Shown: one piece after another, positions 1 through 8,045 of the stretch | Position numbering within the stretch: the first letter of the stretch is position 1 | Layout of the letters: the number at the start of each line of letters is the position of its first letter | Assembly: GCA_910575795.1 (NCBI GenBank) | Contig: CAJTGE010000020.1 | Location: forward strand, 1-64,000 | Length of the DNA stretch: 64,000 nt | Direction of reading: 5' to 3' | DNA from: Clostridiaceae bacterium | GTDB lineage: Bacteria > Bacillota > Clostridia > Lachnospirales > Lachnospiraceae | The notes under the pieces: generated by a model | Told to the model about the DNA's origin: nothing | Databases searched by the model: none | What the model saw: only the letters and a program-made list of their open reading frames with translations | Translations under genes and position numbers: made by a program

Positions 1-49
1 AGGATCACCGTAGAAAAATAATGATAATCTTGCGGAGAGACAACTTTAG

Positions 50-198
50 GCTGCTTTAGCAGCAGAGCGAACCTACCGGCTTTAGCCGGTAGTGGTTCAG
101 TTTCATGAAACGACAGCCAGCAGTAAAGCTGCCATTTCAAGATCAAAAGATTGTCTACATTAACCGAAAGAATGCCCCCTTAAAGGGGCATTTTTGTT
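50..198 (+). ncRNA. Candidate structured RNA ending in a terminator
   Basis: The region before the first gene is packed with short perfect hairpins: GCTGC-TTTA-GCAGC (50-63), CTACCGGC-TTTA-GCCGGTAG (73-92) and GTTTC-AT-GAAAC (100-111), and it ends in a clear intrinsic terminator at 172-197. No open frame explains it, so a transcribed non-coding RNA is likely. It probably begins left of 50, possibly before the window. Candidates I considered are the raiA-motif RNA and other clostridial structured RNAs, but I cannot assign a family by eye. It could also be the 3' UTR of a gene outside the window. Confidence 0.4.
172..197 (+). terminator. Intrinsic terminator
   Basis: ATGCCCC and GGGGCAT form a 7-bp stem around a 6-nt loop and are followed by a T run (191-195). 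It ends the candidate RNA upstream and separates it from the sugar locus. Confidence 0.85.
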
Positions 199-229
199 AT
201 GTTATACTAAATACAACGGAGAAAAGCTT

Positions 230-1096
230 ATGAAAGAATATATTGGAATTGACATCGGAGGAACGAAATGCGCGGTGGTCCTGGGAAATGAGAGGGGAGA
301 GATCGTAAGAAAGCTCCGCTTTCCCACACAGGGCCGCGATGAGACGCTGAAACGCATTTTTGAGAGCGCGGATGAGCTGCGCGCGGATCGCGCCGCCGCA
401 ATTGGGGTGAGCTGCGGAGGGCCGCTTGACAGCAGAAAGGGCGTGATTCTGGGGCCGCCGAACCTTCCGGGGTGGGATGAGGTTCCGATCGCCGCGATGC
501 TTAAGGAGCGGTTTCAAGTCCCTGCGAACCTGCGCAACGACGCGGACGCCTGCGCAGTGGCGGAGTGGAGGTTCGGCGCCGGGAGGGGCTGTAAAAACAT
601 GGTTTTCCTGACCTTCGGGACAGGGCTCGGCGCCGGGCTGATTCTGAACGGGCGGCTTTACGAGGGGACCTGCGGCATGGCCGGGGAGGTCGGCCATGTG
701 AGGCTTTTTGAAGAGGGCCATGCAGGCTATGGGAAGGCCGGATCGTACGAGGGCTATTTAAGCGGCGGCGGCATGGCCCAGTACGGCCTCGGAAGCGCGG
801 CTGATCTGGCCGGCATGGCGGCGGACGGGGATGAGAAGGCGCTGGCCCTCTGGAGGCAGACCGGGGCGTACCTGGGACGTCTTTTAGCCATGCTGATCGA
901 CACGCTCAATCCGGAGCGGATCGTGATCGGAAGTATCTACGCAAGGGCCGGGCATCTCATGGAGGAAGCCATGCAGGAGGTCCTGAAAAGAGAGGCGCTG
1001 GAAAAAAGCCGCCGGGCCTGCCAGGTGCTGCCCGCCATGCTCGGGGAGTCGCTGGGCGATATGGCGGCCTTAAGCGTCGCGATGGAGCCGCGGTGA
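230..1096 (+). CDS. ROK-family sugar kinase
   Basis: A 288-residue ROK protein that should phosphorylate a hexose or related sugar with ATP in the cytoplasm. Visible motifs are the phosphate-binding DIGGTK (8-13), the catalytic ND pair (103-104), the GTGLGAG loop (130-136) and EVGH (153-156). The Cys-rich zinc motif that usually follows EVGH in ROK kinases is missing; residues 163-176 contain no Cys. The start at 230 has an ACGGAG site and gives the standard N-terminus; an upstream in-frame ATG at 194 overlaps the terminator and is rejected. Next to a ribose/allose-type ABC transporter and a lyxose-isomerase-like gene, it probably phosphorylates the imported sugar or its isomer. Substrate is not known. 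Confidence 0.85.
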   Translation: MKEYIGIDIGGTKCAVVLGNERGEIVRKLRFPTQGRDETLKRIFESADELRADRAAAIGVSCGGPLDSRKGVILGPPNLPGWDEVPIAAMLKERFQVPANLRNDADACAVAEWRFGAGRGCKNMVFLTFGTGLGAGLILNGRLYEGTCGMAGEVGHVRLFEEGHAGYGKAGSYEGYLSGGGMAQYGLGSAADLAGMAADGDEKALALWRQTGAYLGRLLAMLIDTLNPERIVIGSIYARAGHLMEEAMQEVLKREALEKSRRACQVLPAMLGESLGDMAALSVAMEPR

Positions 1097-1130
1097 AGGG
1101 ACAACAACGTGAAACAAACGGAAATTTCCG

Positions 1131-1171
1131 TATAATCAGGAATTTCAAAACAGTTCAGCGCGCCTGAACTG
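1131..1171 (+). promoter_or_regulatory. Possible promoter and operator palindrome before ABC genes
   Basis: A TATAAT box lies at 1131-1136 and a perfect palindrome, CAGTTCAG-CGCGC-CTGAACTG, at 1151-1171. The half site belongs to the GTTCAG palindrome family seen elsewhere in this window. No good -35 box is visible, so the promoter part is weak. Confidence 0.35.
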
Positions 1172-1210
1172 CTGCGACAGTTCCAAACAGGTAAGAAAGC
1201 GGGAAAACGG

Positions 1211-2716
1211 ATGAAAGAAGTAATCGTATCAATGAAAAACATTGTCAAGACCTTCCCGGGCGTGAAAGCGCTTGACAATGTAAATTTTGAGCTCCGTTCC
1301 GGGGAGGTCATGGCTCTTTTGGGGGAAAACGGCGCCGGAAAGTCCACGCTGATGAAGATTCTCAGCGGCGTGTATACAAAGGACGGCGGGACCATGACCA
1401 TATTTGGGAAGGAATATGATAACCTGACGCCGAAGCAGGCCCAGGAGGTGGGCGTGGCGATCATTCATCAGGAATTAAATATGTGCCGTCATCTGTCTGT
1501 GGCGGAAAATATGTTCCTGGGCCGGGAGCGGGTAGGCACAGTGATGCTTAAGAATGCCGAGATGGAGGCTGAGGCCGCCGCGATTCTGAACGATTTGAAG
1601 ATCGATATCAATCCGCGCCAGATTGTGGGCGAGCTGCCGGTTTCCAGACAGCAGATGGTGGAGATTGCCAAGGCGCTTTCCATCCACGCCAAAGTCCTCA
1701 TCATGGATGAGCCGACCTCAGCCCTGACGGCCAAGGAGATCGACGAGCTGTTTCGCATCATCCGAAAGCTCAAGGAGGACGGGTGCGGCATTGTGTATAT
1801 TTCCCACCGCTTAGACGAGCTGAAGGCCATCGTGGACCGCGTGACCATCATGCGCGACGGCCAGTATATCACGGACGGCGACTTTGACAGCATGACCATG
1901 GATCAGATCATTGCAAACATGGTAGGGCGCGAGATCAAGGAGCAGTTCCCGAGGGTGGAGTGCGAAAAAGGGAAAAAGATTTTTGAGGTAAAAAATTTAA
2001 ATGCCGGAAGGCAGGTCCGCGACATCAGCTTTTCTCTCTATGAGGGGGAGATTGTGGGCTTTGCCGGCCTGATGGGGGCCGGGCGGACGGAGACGACGCG
2101 CGCGATTTTCGGGGTGGATCCAAAGACCGGCGGCCAGATTTTCCTGGACGGGAAAGAGGTGCGGATTAGCTGTCCCATGGATGCGATTAAGGCGGGCATT
2201 GTGCTCGCGCCGGAGGACCGGAAAAAGGACGGGCTCTGCACAAAGCTCAGCATCCGCCACAACCTGGCGCTGCCAAATCTCGACCTGGTGTGCGACAAAT
2301 TGGGCGTTATCCGCAACAGCCGCGAGGATAAGCTCTGCGAGGAGGCGGTGAAAAACCTGATGATTAAGACGCCCAATGTGGAGATCAACGCAGCGAATCT
2401 TTCCGGCGGAAACCAGCAGAAGGTTGTGGTCGGAAAATGGCTTGCCAGAAATTCCCGGGTGGTGATCTTTGACGAGCCCACAAGGGGAATCGACGTGGGC
2501 GCAAAGGTGGAGATCTATAACCTGATGAACAAACTGAAACAGGAGGGGATCGCGGTTATGTTCGTGTCCTCCGAGCTTCCGGAGGTTTTGGGCATTGCGG
2601 ACCGGGTGATCGTGATGTGCGACGGCCGGATCACAGGGGAGGTCATGGCCCGTGAAACCACGCAGAACGAGGTCTTAAAGTACGCGACCGAGTTTGAGAA
2701 GAAGCAGGTCGGCTAA
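1211..2716 (+). CDS. Sugar ABC transporter ATP-binding protein (RbsA/MglA type)
   Basis: A 501-residue double ATPase that powers import of a monosaccharide. The N-terminal half has Walker A GENGAGKST (38-46) and Walker B with DEPTSALT; the C-terminal half has the degenerate GLMGAGRTE loop, LSGGNQQK signature and FDEPTRGID. This asymmetry is normal for the CUT2 (ribose/galactose) family, as is the length. It is followed 12 bp later by its permease and then the binding protein, so the three form one transporter. The Shine-Dalgarno is weak (GGGAAAACGG). Substrate cannot be read from this subunit. Confidence 0.95.
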   Translation: MKEVIVSMKNIVKTFPGVKALDNVNFELRSGEVMALLGENGAGKSTLMKILSGVYTKDGGTMTIFGKEYDNLTPKQAQEVGVAIIHQELNMCRHLSVAENMFLGRERVGTVMLKNAEMEAEAAAILNDLKIDINPRQIVGELPVSRQQMVEIAKALSIHAKVLIMDEPTSALTAKEIDELFRIIRKLKEDGCGIVYISHRLDELKAIVDRVTIMRDGQYITDGDFDSMTMDQIIANMVGREIKEQFPRVECEKGKKIFEVKNLNAGRQVRDISFSLYEGEIVGFAGLMGAGRTETTRAIFGVDPKTGGQIFLDGKEVRISCPMDAIKAGIVLAPEDRKKDGLCTKLSIRHNLALPNLDLVCDKLGVIRNSREDKLCEEAVKNLMIKTPNVEINAANLSGGNQQKVVVGKWLARNSRVVIFDEPTRGIDVGAKVEIYNLMNKLKQEGIAVMFVSSELPEVLGIADRVIVMCDGRITGEVMARETTQNEVLKYATEFEKKQVG

Positions 2717-2728
2717 AGGGAGGAAAAA

Positions 2729-3745
2729 GTGATGAATGAAAACAAACAGAGCGCGGTAAAGCGTTTTTTGAGCGCCAGGGGCATGGGCGCCGTTGTGACG
2801 GCATTCGCCGGCCTGGTGATAATTTACATAGCCTTCGGGCTCATTGACCGGAACGTATTTTCCGGACAGAATGTGATGAACCTTCTGCGTTCCATGTCCA
2901 AATATCTTCTGATCGGCGTGGGGCAGAGCTACCTTTTGATCACCGGAAATATCGACCTTTCCATCGGTTCCATGGTCGGCATGAGCGCCATGATCAGCGC
3001 CACGCTGATGACCATGGGGATTTCCCCGGTTGTCGCCATGCTGGCGGCGCTGGCGTGCTGCCTGTGCTGCGGCGTTGTGAACGGGATCCTGGTGGGAAAA
3101 TTCAAACTCCCGCCCTTTATCGCCACGCTGGGCACGATGTTCGTGACAAGGGGCGCGGCCTATATGGTAAACAATAACCGCAACACGGACGCCATTGCCA
3201 CCGGTATCGGGAAAGAGGCGGGCGACAGCTTCCAGAATTTCTTCTATTACGGCAAGACGTTCGGGATCTTCAATACCTTCTGGATTGCGCTGATCCTGTT
3301 CCTTATCTTCTTCTTCCTGCTGTCCAGGACAAGGACCGGACGCCACATCTACGCGATCGGCTCCAATGTGGACGCGGCGAAGCTGTCCGGCGTGAATGTG
3401 GTTGCCACGACGATCAAGGCGTACCTGGTCAGCGCGGTATGCGCCTGTGTGGTTGGCTTAATCCTGTGCGCGCAGGCCGGCATGGGCAATATGGAGGCCG
3501 GAAACATGTATGAGATGTACGGCGTGGCGGCCGGCGTAATCGGCGGCATTTCACCCCTGGGCGGAACGGGCCTTCTTCTCGGCACCTTCGCCGGCGCGGC
3601 CGTATGGCAGACGCTGGAAAACGGCTTGAACATGATCGGCGCGCAGGTGGGCATCCAGCGCCTGGTGATTGGTATTATCGTAGTGTTCTCCGTGCTTCTG
3701 GATGTGGTGGTGCGCTCCGGCAATTTCGGGAAGAAATCGTCCTGA
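2729..3745 (+). CDS. Sugar ABC transporter permease (RbsC/AlsC type)
   Basis: A 338-residue, very hydrophobic membrane protein with about eight to ten predicted transmembrane segments. It has the family signature around residues 70-80 (GNIDLSIGSMVG) and the C-terminal GGISPLGGTG stretch. It forms the channel of the CUT2 importer. A GGGAGG site precedes the ATG, and the gene sits 12 bp behind the ATPase gene, so the two are co-transcribed. Confidence 0.95.
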   Translation: MMNENKQSAVKRFLSARGMGAVVTAFAGLVIIYIAFGLIDRNVFSGQNVMNLLRSMSKYLLIGVGQSYLLITGNIDLSIGSMVGMSAMISATLMTMGISPVVAMLAALACCLCCGVVNGILVGKFKLPPFIATLGTMFVTRGAAYMVNNNRNTDAIATGIGKEAGDSFQNFFYYGKTFGIFNTFWIALILFLIFFFLLSRTRTGRHIYAIGSNVDAAKLSGVNVVATTIKAYLVSAVCACVVGLILCAQAGMGNMEAGNMYEMYGVAAGVIGGISPLGGTGLLLGTFAGAAVWQTLENGLNMIGAQVGIQRLVIGIIVVFSVLLDVVVRSGNFGKKSS

Positions 3746-3854
3746 TACCAGAGAGCGCCATTTCCGGGCCGCGCGCCCGGCGGCAGCGAATCGTTGAATA
3801 GTTGGCCTCCGTGATGCGGCGGTTGATTATAAATTTTATAAGGAGGAATTTTTT

Positions 3855-5705
3855 ATGAAGAAATCGTTACTTGCATTCCTGGGATGCCTGACGCTTACGG
3901 CGGCTTCCCTGGCCGGCTGCAGCAGCTCCAAGCCGGCCGAGACATCGGCGGCTCCGGCCGAGACACAGGCCGCGGCGGCGGAGGAAGAGGCCCCGGCGGC
4001 TTCCGGCGATACGAAGATTGCCCTGATCACCATGGACTCCATTGACCAGCACTGGGTAACCTTAAACGAGGGCGCTCAGAAGGCGGCCAAGGAGCTGGGC
4101 GTGACCGTAACCTTCATGTCCCCGAACACCAAGGACGACGCGCAGCAGATCGAGTGCGTGAACAATGCGGTGGCCGGCGGCTACCAGGCGATTATCGTGG
4201 CCGCCAACGGGCCGGACGCTATCTCCTCTGCGCTTAAGGAAGCGGCTTCCTCAGGCGTAAAGCTGGTCTATGTCGATTCCCCGGCCAATGTGGACGCGGA
4301 AGCAACCTTTTCCACTGACAACGAAGCGGCCGGAAAGACGGCCGGCGAGGAGATGCTCAAAGCCTTAGAGGCGGCGGGCGTTACCTCCGGAAAGATCGGT
4401 ATTGTAAATGTAAACGCGGCGACGGATTCCACGGTAAAGAGAGAAGCGGGTTTCCGCTCGGCCTTTGAGGGAACCGGCTTTGAGCTGATGGAGACTCAGT
4501 ACGGCGAAGGCGACGCGGCGAAGTCCCAGACCATCGCAGAGAACTACATCACGCAGGGCGTAGTGGGAATCTTCGGCTGTAACGAGGGATCCACGACCGG
4601 GACCGGAAACGCGATCAAGGCTTCCGGCAAGTCCGACATCGTGGGCGTGGGCTTTGATAAATCCGACGCGATCTTAAATCTCATTGACGACGGATATCTT
4701 CTGTGCACCATGGCCCAGAATCCGGATGTGATGGGCGAAGAGGGCGTGAAGGCAGCCGTGGCGGCCATTAACGGCGAATCCTTAGGCGGCAAGGTAACAG
4801 ATACCGGTGTATCTGCCATCAAGGCGGGCGGCGCGGCGGCTGCGGCGGCCGGGACCTCCGATGGGGATGTGAAAGCCAGCAAGGAATGGAAGATTGCCTT
4901 AATCACCATGGACTCCATTGACCAGCACTGGGTAACCTTAAACGAGGGCGCGCAGGCGACAGCCAAGGAAGTTGGCGTAACCGTAACCTTCATGTCCCCG
5001 AACACCAAGGACGACGCGCAGCAGATCGAGTGTGTGAACAATGCGGTAGCCGGCGGCTATGACGCCATCATCGTGGCGGCCAACGGACCGGACGCCATCT
5101 CCTCTGCCCTTAAAGAGGCGGCTTCCTCAGGCGTAAAGCTGGTTTACGTGGATTCTCCGGCAAACGTAGACGCAGAGGCAACCTTCTCCACTGATAACGA
5201 GGCGGCGGGAAAGACGGCCGGAGAGGAAATGATCAAAGCCTTAACGGCAGCGGGCATCACATCCGGCAAGATCGGCATTGTAAATGTAAACGCAGCGACG
5301 GATTCGACGGTAAAGAGAGAAGCGGGCTTCCGCTCGGCTTTTGAGGGAACCGATTTTGAACTGATGGAGACTCAGTACGGCGAGGGCGACGCGGCAAAAT
5401 CCCAGACCATCGCAGAGAACTACATCACGCAGGGCGTAGTGGGAATCTTCGGCTGCAACGAGGGATCCACGACCGGAACCGGAAATGCGATCAAAGCTTC
5501 CGGCAAGTCCGACATCGTCGGCGTGGGCTTTGACAAGTCTGACGCGATTATGAACCTGATTGGCGACGGATACCTTCTGTGCACCATGGCCCAGAACCCG
5601 GATGTGATGGGCGAAGAGGGCGTGAAGGCGGCTGTAAAAGCCTTAGAGGGCGAGTCCCTGGGCGGCGCCGTACAGGATACGGGAGTTTCCGTACTGACGA
5701 AATGA
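3855..5705 (+). CDS. Sugar-binding lipoprotein with two near-identical binding domains
   Basis: A 616-residue lipoprotein, about twice the usual length of a CUT2 binding protein. A signal peptide ends in the lipobox LAGC (Cys22). Two periplasmic-binding-protein type 1 domains follow, about 54-325 and 346-616, joined by an Ala/Gly-rich linker. They begin with the same KIALITMDSIDQHW and differ at only about ten positions over the first ~250 residues; the repeat is also obvious in DNA (offset 876 bp, copies starting at 4014 and 4890). This is a recent in-frame tandem duplication. It is the ligand-capture part of the upstream ABC importer; one protein could hold two sugars. An AAGGAGG site precedes the ATG. 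An assembly artefact is possible but the copies are not identical. Confidence 0.93.
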   Translation: MKKSLLAFLGCLTLTAASLAGCSSSKPAETSAAPAETQAAAAEEEAPAASGDTKIALITMDSIDQHWVTLNEGAQKAAKELGVTVTFMSPNTKDDAQQIECVNNAVAGGYQAIIVAANGPDAISSALKEAASSGVKLVYVDSPANVDAEATFSTDNEAAGKTAGEEMLKALEAAGVTSGKIGIVNVNAATDSTVKREAGFRSAFEGTGFELMETQYGEGDAAKSQTIAENYITQGVVGIFGCNEGSTTGTGNAIKASGKSDIVGVGFDKSDAILNLIDDGYLLCTMAQNPDVMGEEGVKAAVAAINGESLGGKVTDTGVSAIKAGGAAAAAAGTSDGDVKASKEWKIALITMDSIDQHWVTLNEGAQATAKEVGVTVTFMSPNTKDDAQQIECVNNAVAGGYDAIIVAANGPDAISSALKEAASSGVKLVYVDSPANVDAEATFSTDNEAAGKTAGEEMIKALTAAGITSGKIGIVNVNAATDSTVKREAGFRSAFEGTDFELMETQYGEGDAAKSQTIAENYITQGVVGIFGCNEGSTTGTGNAIKASGKSDIVGVGFDKSDAIMNLIGDGYLLCTMAQNPDVMGEEGVKAAVKALEGESLGGAVQDTGVSVLTK

Positions 5706-5747
5706 TGGGGCGGCTGATGGCAGCCTGACCCGAATTTAATGGATACA

Positions 5748-5786
5748 CAGCGAAACGCCGGAGTTGTAAAGCCGGCGTTTCTGCTG
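5748..5786 (+). terminator. Intergenic hairpin after the binding protein
   Basis: CAGCGAAACGCCGG pairs with CCGGCGTTTCTGCTG around a short loop. There is no long T run, so this may be a partial terminator or a 3' mRNA stabiliser that lowers expression of the isomerase relative to the transporter. Confidence 0.6.
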
Positions 5787-5825
5787 ATTCCGTATGAAGT
5801 GAAGCGATGAAAGGAGAATGATTCG

Positions 5826-6512
5826 ATGAAGAGAAGTGAGATCAACGCGGCTTTGAAGGAAATGGAGGCCATGATAGGCGAATACCGGTTTGCGATACCG
5901 CCGTTCTGCCATTTTACTCCGGAGGAATGGAAGGAAAAAGGCCATGACTATGACGAAATCCGCGATAATATGCTTGGCTGGGATATCACGGACTATGGCC
6001 TGGGGGATTTCAACAAGGTGGGTTTTTCCCTGATCACCATCCGCAACGGAAACCTGGCCATGCGGGATAAATATACAAAAACGTATGCGGAAAAGCTCTT
6101 ATATATCAAAGAGGGCCAGTATTCCCCCATGCATTTCCACTGGTCCAAAATGGAGGATATCATCAACCGCGGCGGCGGGAATGTGCTGATCCGCGTGTAT
6201 AATTCCACAAAGGATGAGGACCTGGATAAGGAGAGCGAGGTGCATGTTCATGTGGACGGCCGGGAAATGGTGGTTCCGGCCGGGACGCAGGTGCGGCTTA
6301 CGCCTGGGGAGAGCATCACGATTTATCCGTATCTGTACCATGATTTTGAGGTGGAAGAGGGCGGCGGACCGGTTCTCTTAGGAGAGGTCAGTCAGTGTAA
6401 CGATGACAATACGGATAATCGGTTTTATGAGAAAATGGGGCGTTTTCCGGAGATTGAGGAGGATGAGGCGCCGTATCGTCTGCTTTGTAATGAGTATCCG
6501 GATGCGGAGTGA
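5826..6512 (+). CDS. D-lyxose ketol-isomerase-like cupin
   Basis: A 228-residue cupin that matches the D-lyxose/D-mannose isomerase family (E. coli Z5688, B. subtilis YdaE) in length and motifs. Metal ligands are likely in the MHFHW motif near residues 101-105, the following Glu of KMED, and a later His in YLYHDFEVE. The enzyme would interconvert D-lyxose with D-xylulose or D-mannose with D-fructose in the cytoplasm. A GGAGAA site precedes the ATG. As the fifth gene after the kinase and importer, it suggests the pathway: import, isomerise, phosphorylate. Activity on the exact sugar is inferred. Confidence 0.85.
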   Translation: MKRSEINAALKEMEAMIGEYRFAIPPFCHFTPEEWKEKGHDYDEIRDNMLGWDITDYGLGDFNKVGFSLITIRNGNLAMRDKYTKTYAEKLLYIKEGQYSPMHFHWSKMEDIINRGGGNVLIRVYNSTKDEDLDKESEVHVHVDGREMVVPAGTQVRLTPGESITIYPYLYHDFEVEEGGGPVLLGEVSQCNDDNTDNRFYEKMGRFPEIEEDEAPYRLLCNEYPDAE

Positions 6513-6601
6513 TTTGTATATTTCATAGACATCAGGGATCGAAAGGCGTTTTGGCTTCAACACCATGTTATTTATTTGAGGAATCCGGCAGCGAAATGTG
6601 T

Positions 6602-6787
6602 GCGGGCCGTGGTTCCATCGTGGGAAGGCCGCCAGAGGCAGCTTCTGTATCCAACGGAACCCCGCTTTCGCTCGGAGAAAAGCGCAGCGGACACTAAGCT
6701 CGAAAAGACCTCGCTAAGTGCCGGCGGTTTTCTACGGGTTCCTTATGGGTACAGAAGCTGCCTCTGGCTATGTTATCGCGGGCCATG
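6602..6787 (+). repeat. Dispersed structured element, copy 1
   Basis: Copy 1 of a ~185-bp intergenic element found four times here. The outer arms 6632-6652 and 6747-6767 are complementary over 21 bp (one T-G wobble). Inside them are GGAACCC / GGGTTCC arms and a conserved core that includes CTAAGCTCGAAAAGACCTC. The inner pair is GACAC / GTGCC in this copy. It lies between the isomerase and epimerase-like genes in the direction of transcription and has no credible coding frame. The ends carry GCGGGCC on both sides. Confidence 0.85.
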
Positions 6788-6857
6788 TGATGGTGGCTGG
6801 CGGTTTTCTCAGTGTGTACAGGGGTTGTGAATACAGAGGACGGGAGGGGATGATCCG

Positions 6858-7901
6858 GTGGATAAAAGGAAGGAATTGCTTAAGCTTTGTGGAAATATGG
6901 AACAGCTTGCGGGCGTGAGGCGGATTGAATATCAGGACGGGCGGGCTTCGGGGCTGCGGTGTGTTTTGGTGGAAAACGGTGTTTTGGAGTTTCCGCTGAT
7001 GCTGGATAAATGTCTGGATCCGGCGTGGCTGCGGTACAGGGGGATGAATATGAGCTTTCTCTCAAAGCCCGGCCTTCAGGGGAGGAATGCCTATGATACG
7101 GCAGGCGAGGAGGCGGTCTATTCGATCATGGGCGGGGCGATGTTTACGTGCGGGCTCGGGAATGTGCACGGATGCAGGAGAATCGGGGGCACGGATTATC
7201 CGACCCATGGCCGGATCCGCACGACTCCGGCCGAGAAGGTGAGTATGGATGCTTTCTGGGACGGCGGGGAATACCGGATCCGCGTTACGGGCGAGATGCG
7301 CGAGGCGCGGCTGTTTGGGGAAAATATGGTTTTGAGGCGGAGTGTGGAAACCGTATACGGATCGCCCTGGATACGGTTTGTGGATGTTATCGAAAATCAG
7401 GGGGCTGAGCCGCAGCCGCTTTTGATTTTGTACCACTGCAACGCCGGATATCCTTTTTTAAGCCCGGGAGCGCGGATCCTTGTGCCGGAGCTCTCCTGCG
7501 CGCCGAGGGACAGCGAGGCGGAGCGGGGGATGGAGGACAGGCTGCGCATGGAAGGCCCAGAGGACGGCTGCCCGGAGCAGGTGTTCCAGTACACCCCGGC
7601 CGCTGACGCCGAGGGGAATACCTTTGGCGCTGTCGTGAACGACGGTCTTGAGCTGGCGCTTTGCATCCGCTGGAATGTCCGCAGCCTTCCCTTCATGACC
7701 CAGTGGAAGAGCCGCGCGTCCTGCGACTACGCCATGGCATTGGAGCCTGCAAACTGTGGATTAAACGGCCGCGCGGGGGAGGCGCAGGTGTTGGAGGCGT
7801 TTGGGACATATGTGAATGAGCTGCGGTTTAGCGTAGTGGAAGGACGGGAAGCAATCCGGGAGCTGGAGGAGGAGTGCCGGAGGCTTTGTATTCGTATGTA
7901 G
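6858..7901 (+). CDS. Aldose-epimerase-like protein (DUF4432 type)
   Basis: A 347-residue cytoplasmic protein resembling the DUF4432 branch of the galactose-mutarotase superfamily. Features are a beta-rich sequence, the GNVHGCRRIGG and TDYPTHGRI segments near 100-120, and LYHCNAGYP near 190, where catalytic His and acidic residues of mutarotases usually lie. GTG start at 6858 with a GGAGGGG site 8 nt upstream. It is the last gene of the sugar locus, before a strong convergent terminator, so a role in interconverting sugar anomers or ring forms fits. Exact reaction unknown. Confidence 0.7.
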   Translation: MDKRKELLKLCGNMEQLAGVRRIEYQDGRASGLRCVLVENGVLEFPLMLDKCLDPAWLRYRGMNMSFLSKPGLQGRNAYDTAGEEAVYSIMGGAMFTCGLGNVHGCRRIGGTDYPTHGRIRTTPAEKVSMDAFWDGGEYRIRVTGEMREARLFGENMVLRRSVETVYGSPWIRFVDVIENQGAEPQPLLILYHCNAGYPFLSPGARILVPELSCAPRDSEAERGMEDRLRMEGPEDGCPEQVFQYTPAADAEGNTFGAVVNDGLELALCIRWNVRSLPFMTQWKSRASCDYAMALEPANCGLNGRAGEAQVLEAFGTYVNELRFSVVEGREAIRELEEECRRLCIRM

Positions 7902-7978
7902 TATGGCCCGGGTAGTCCGGGAGCATCACGGTTTACTACAGGTTATTTTGTGGTAATTCCTTATTTTTTACAATTCTT

Positions 7979-8041
7979 TAGTACAGCATTGCATTAATTC
8001 ACGAGTGTTTTTTACTCGCGGATTAATGCAATGCTGTACTA
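7979..8041. terminator. Long bidirectional hairpin terminator
   Basis: Arms 7980-7998 and 8022-8040 are perfectly complementary over 19 bp, extended inside by ACGAGT/ACTCGC. It lies between two convergent genes, and the loop contains a T run. It probably terminates transcription from both sides. Confidence 0.75.
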
Positions 8042-8045
8042 TCAT

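Noticed and set aside
6509..6918. Short frames across repeat copy 1 (and similar ones at copy 2)
   Set aside because: The frames follow the repeat sequence, are not conserved between copies, and lack ribosome sites.
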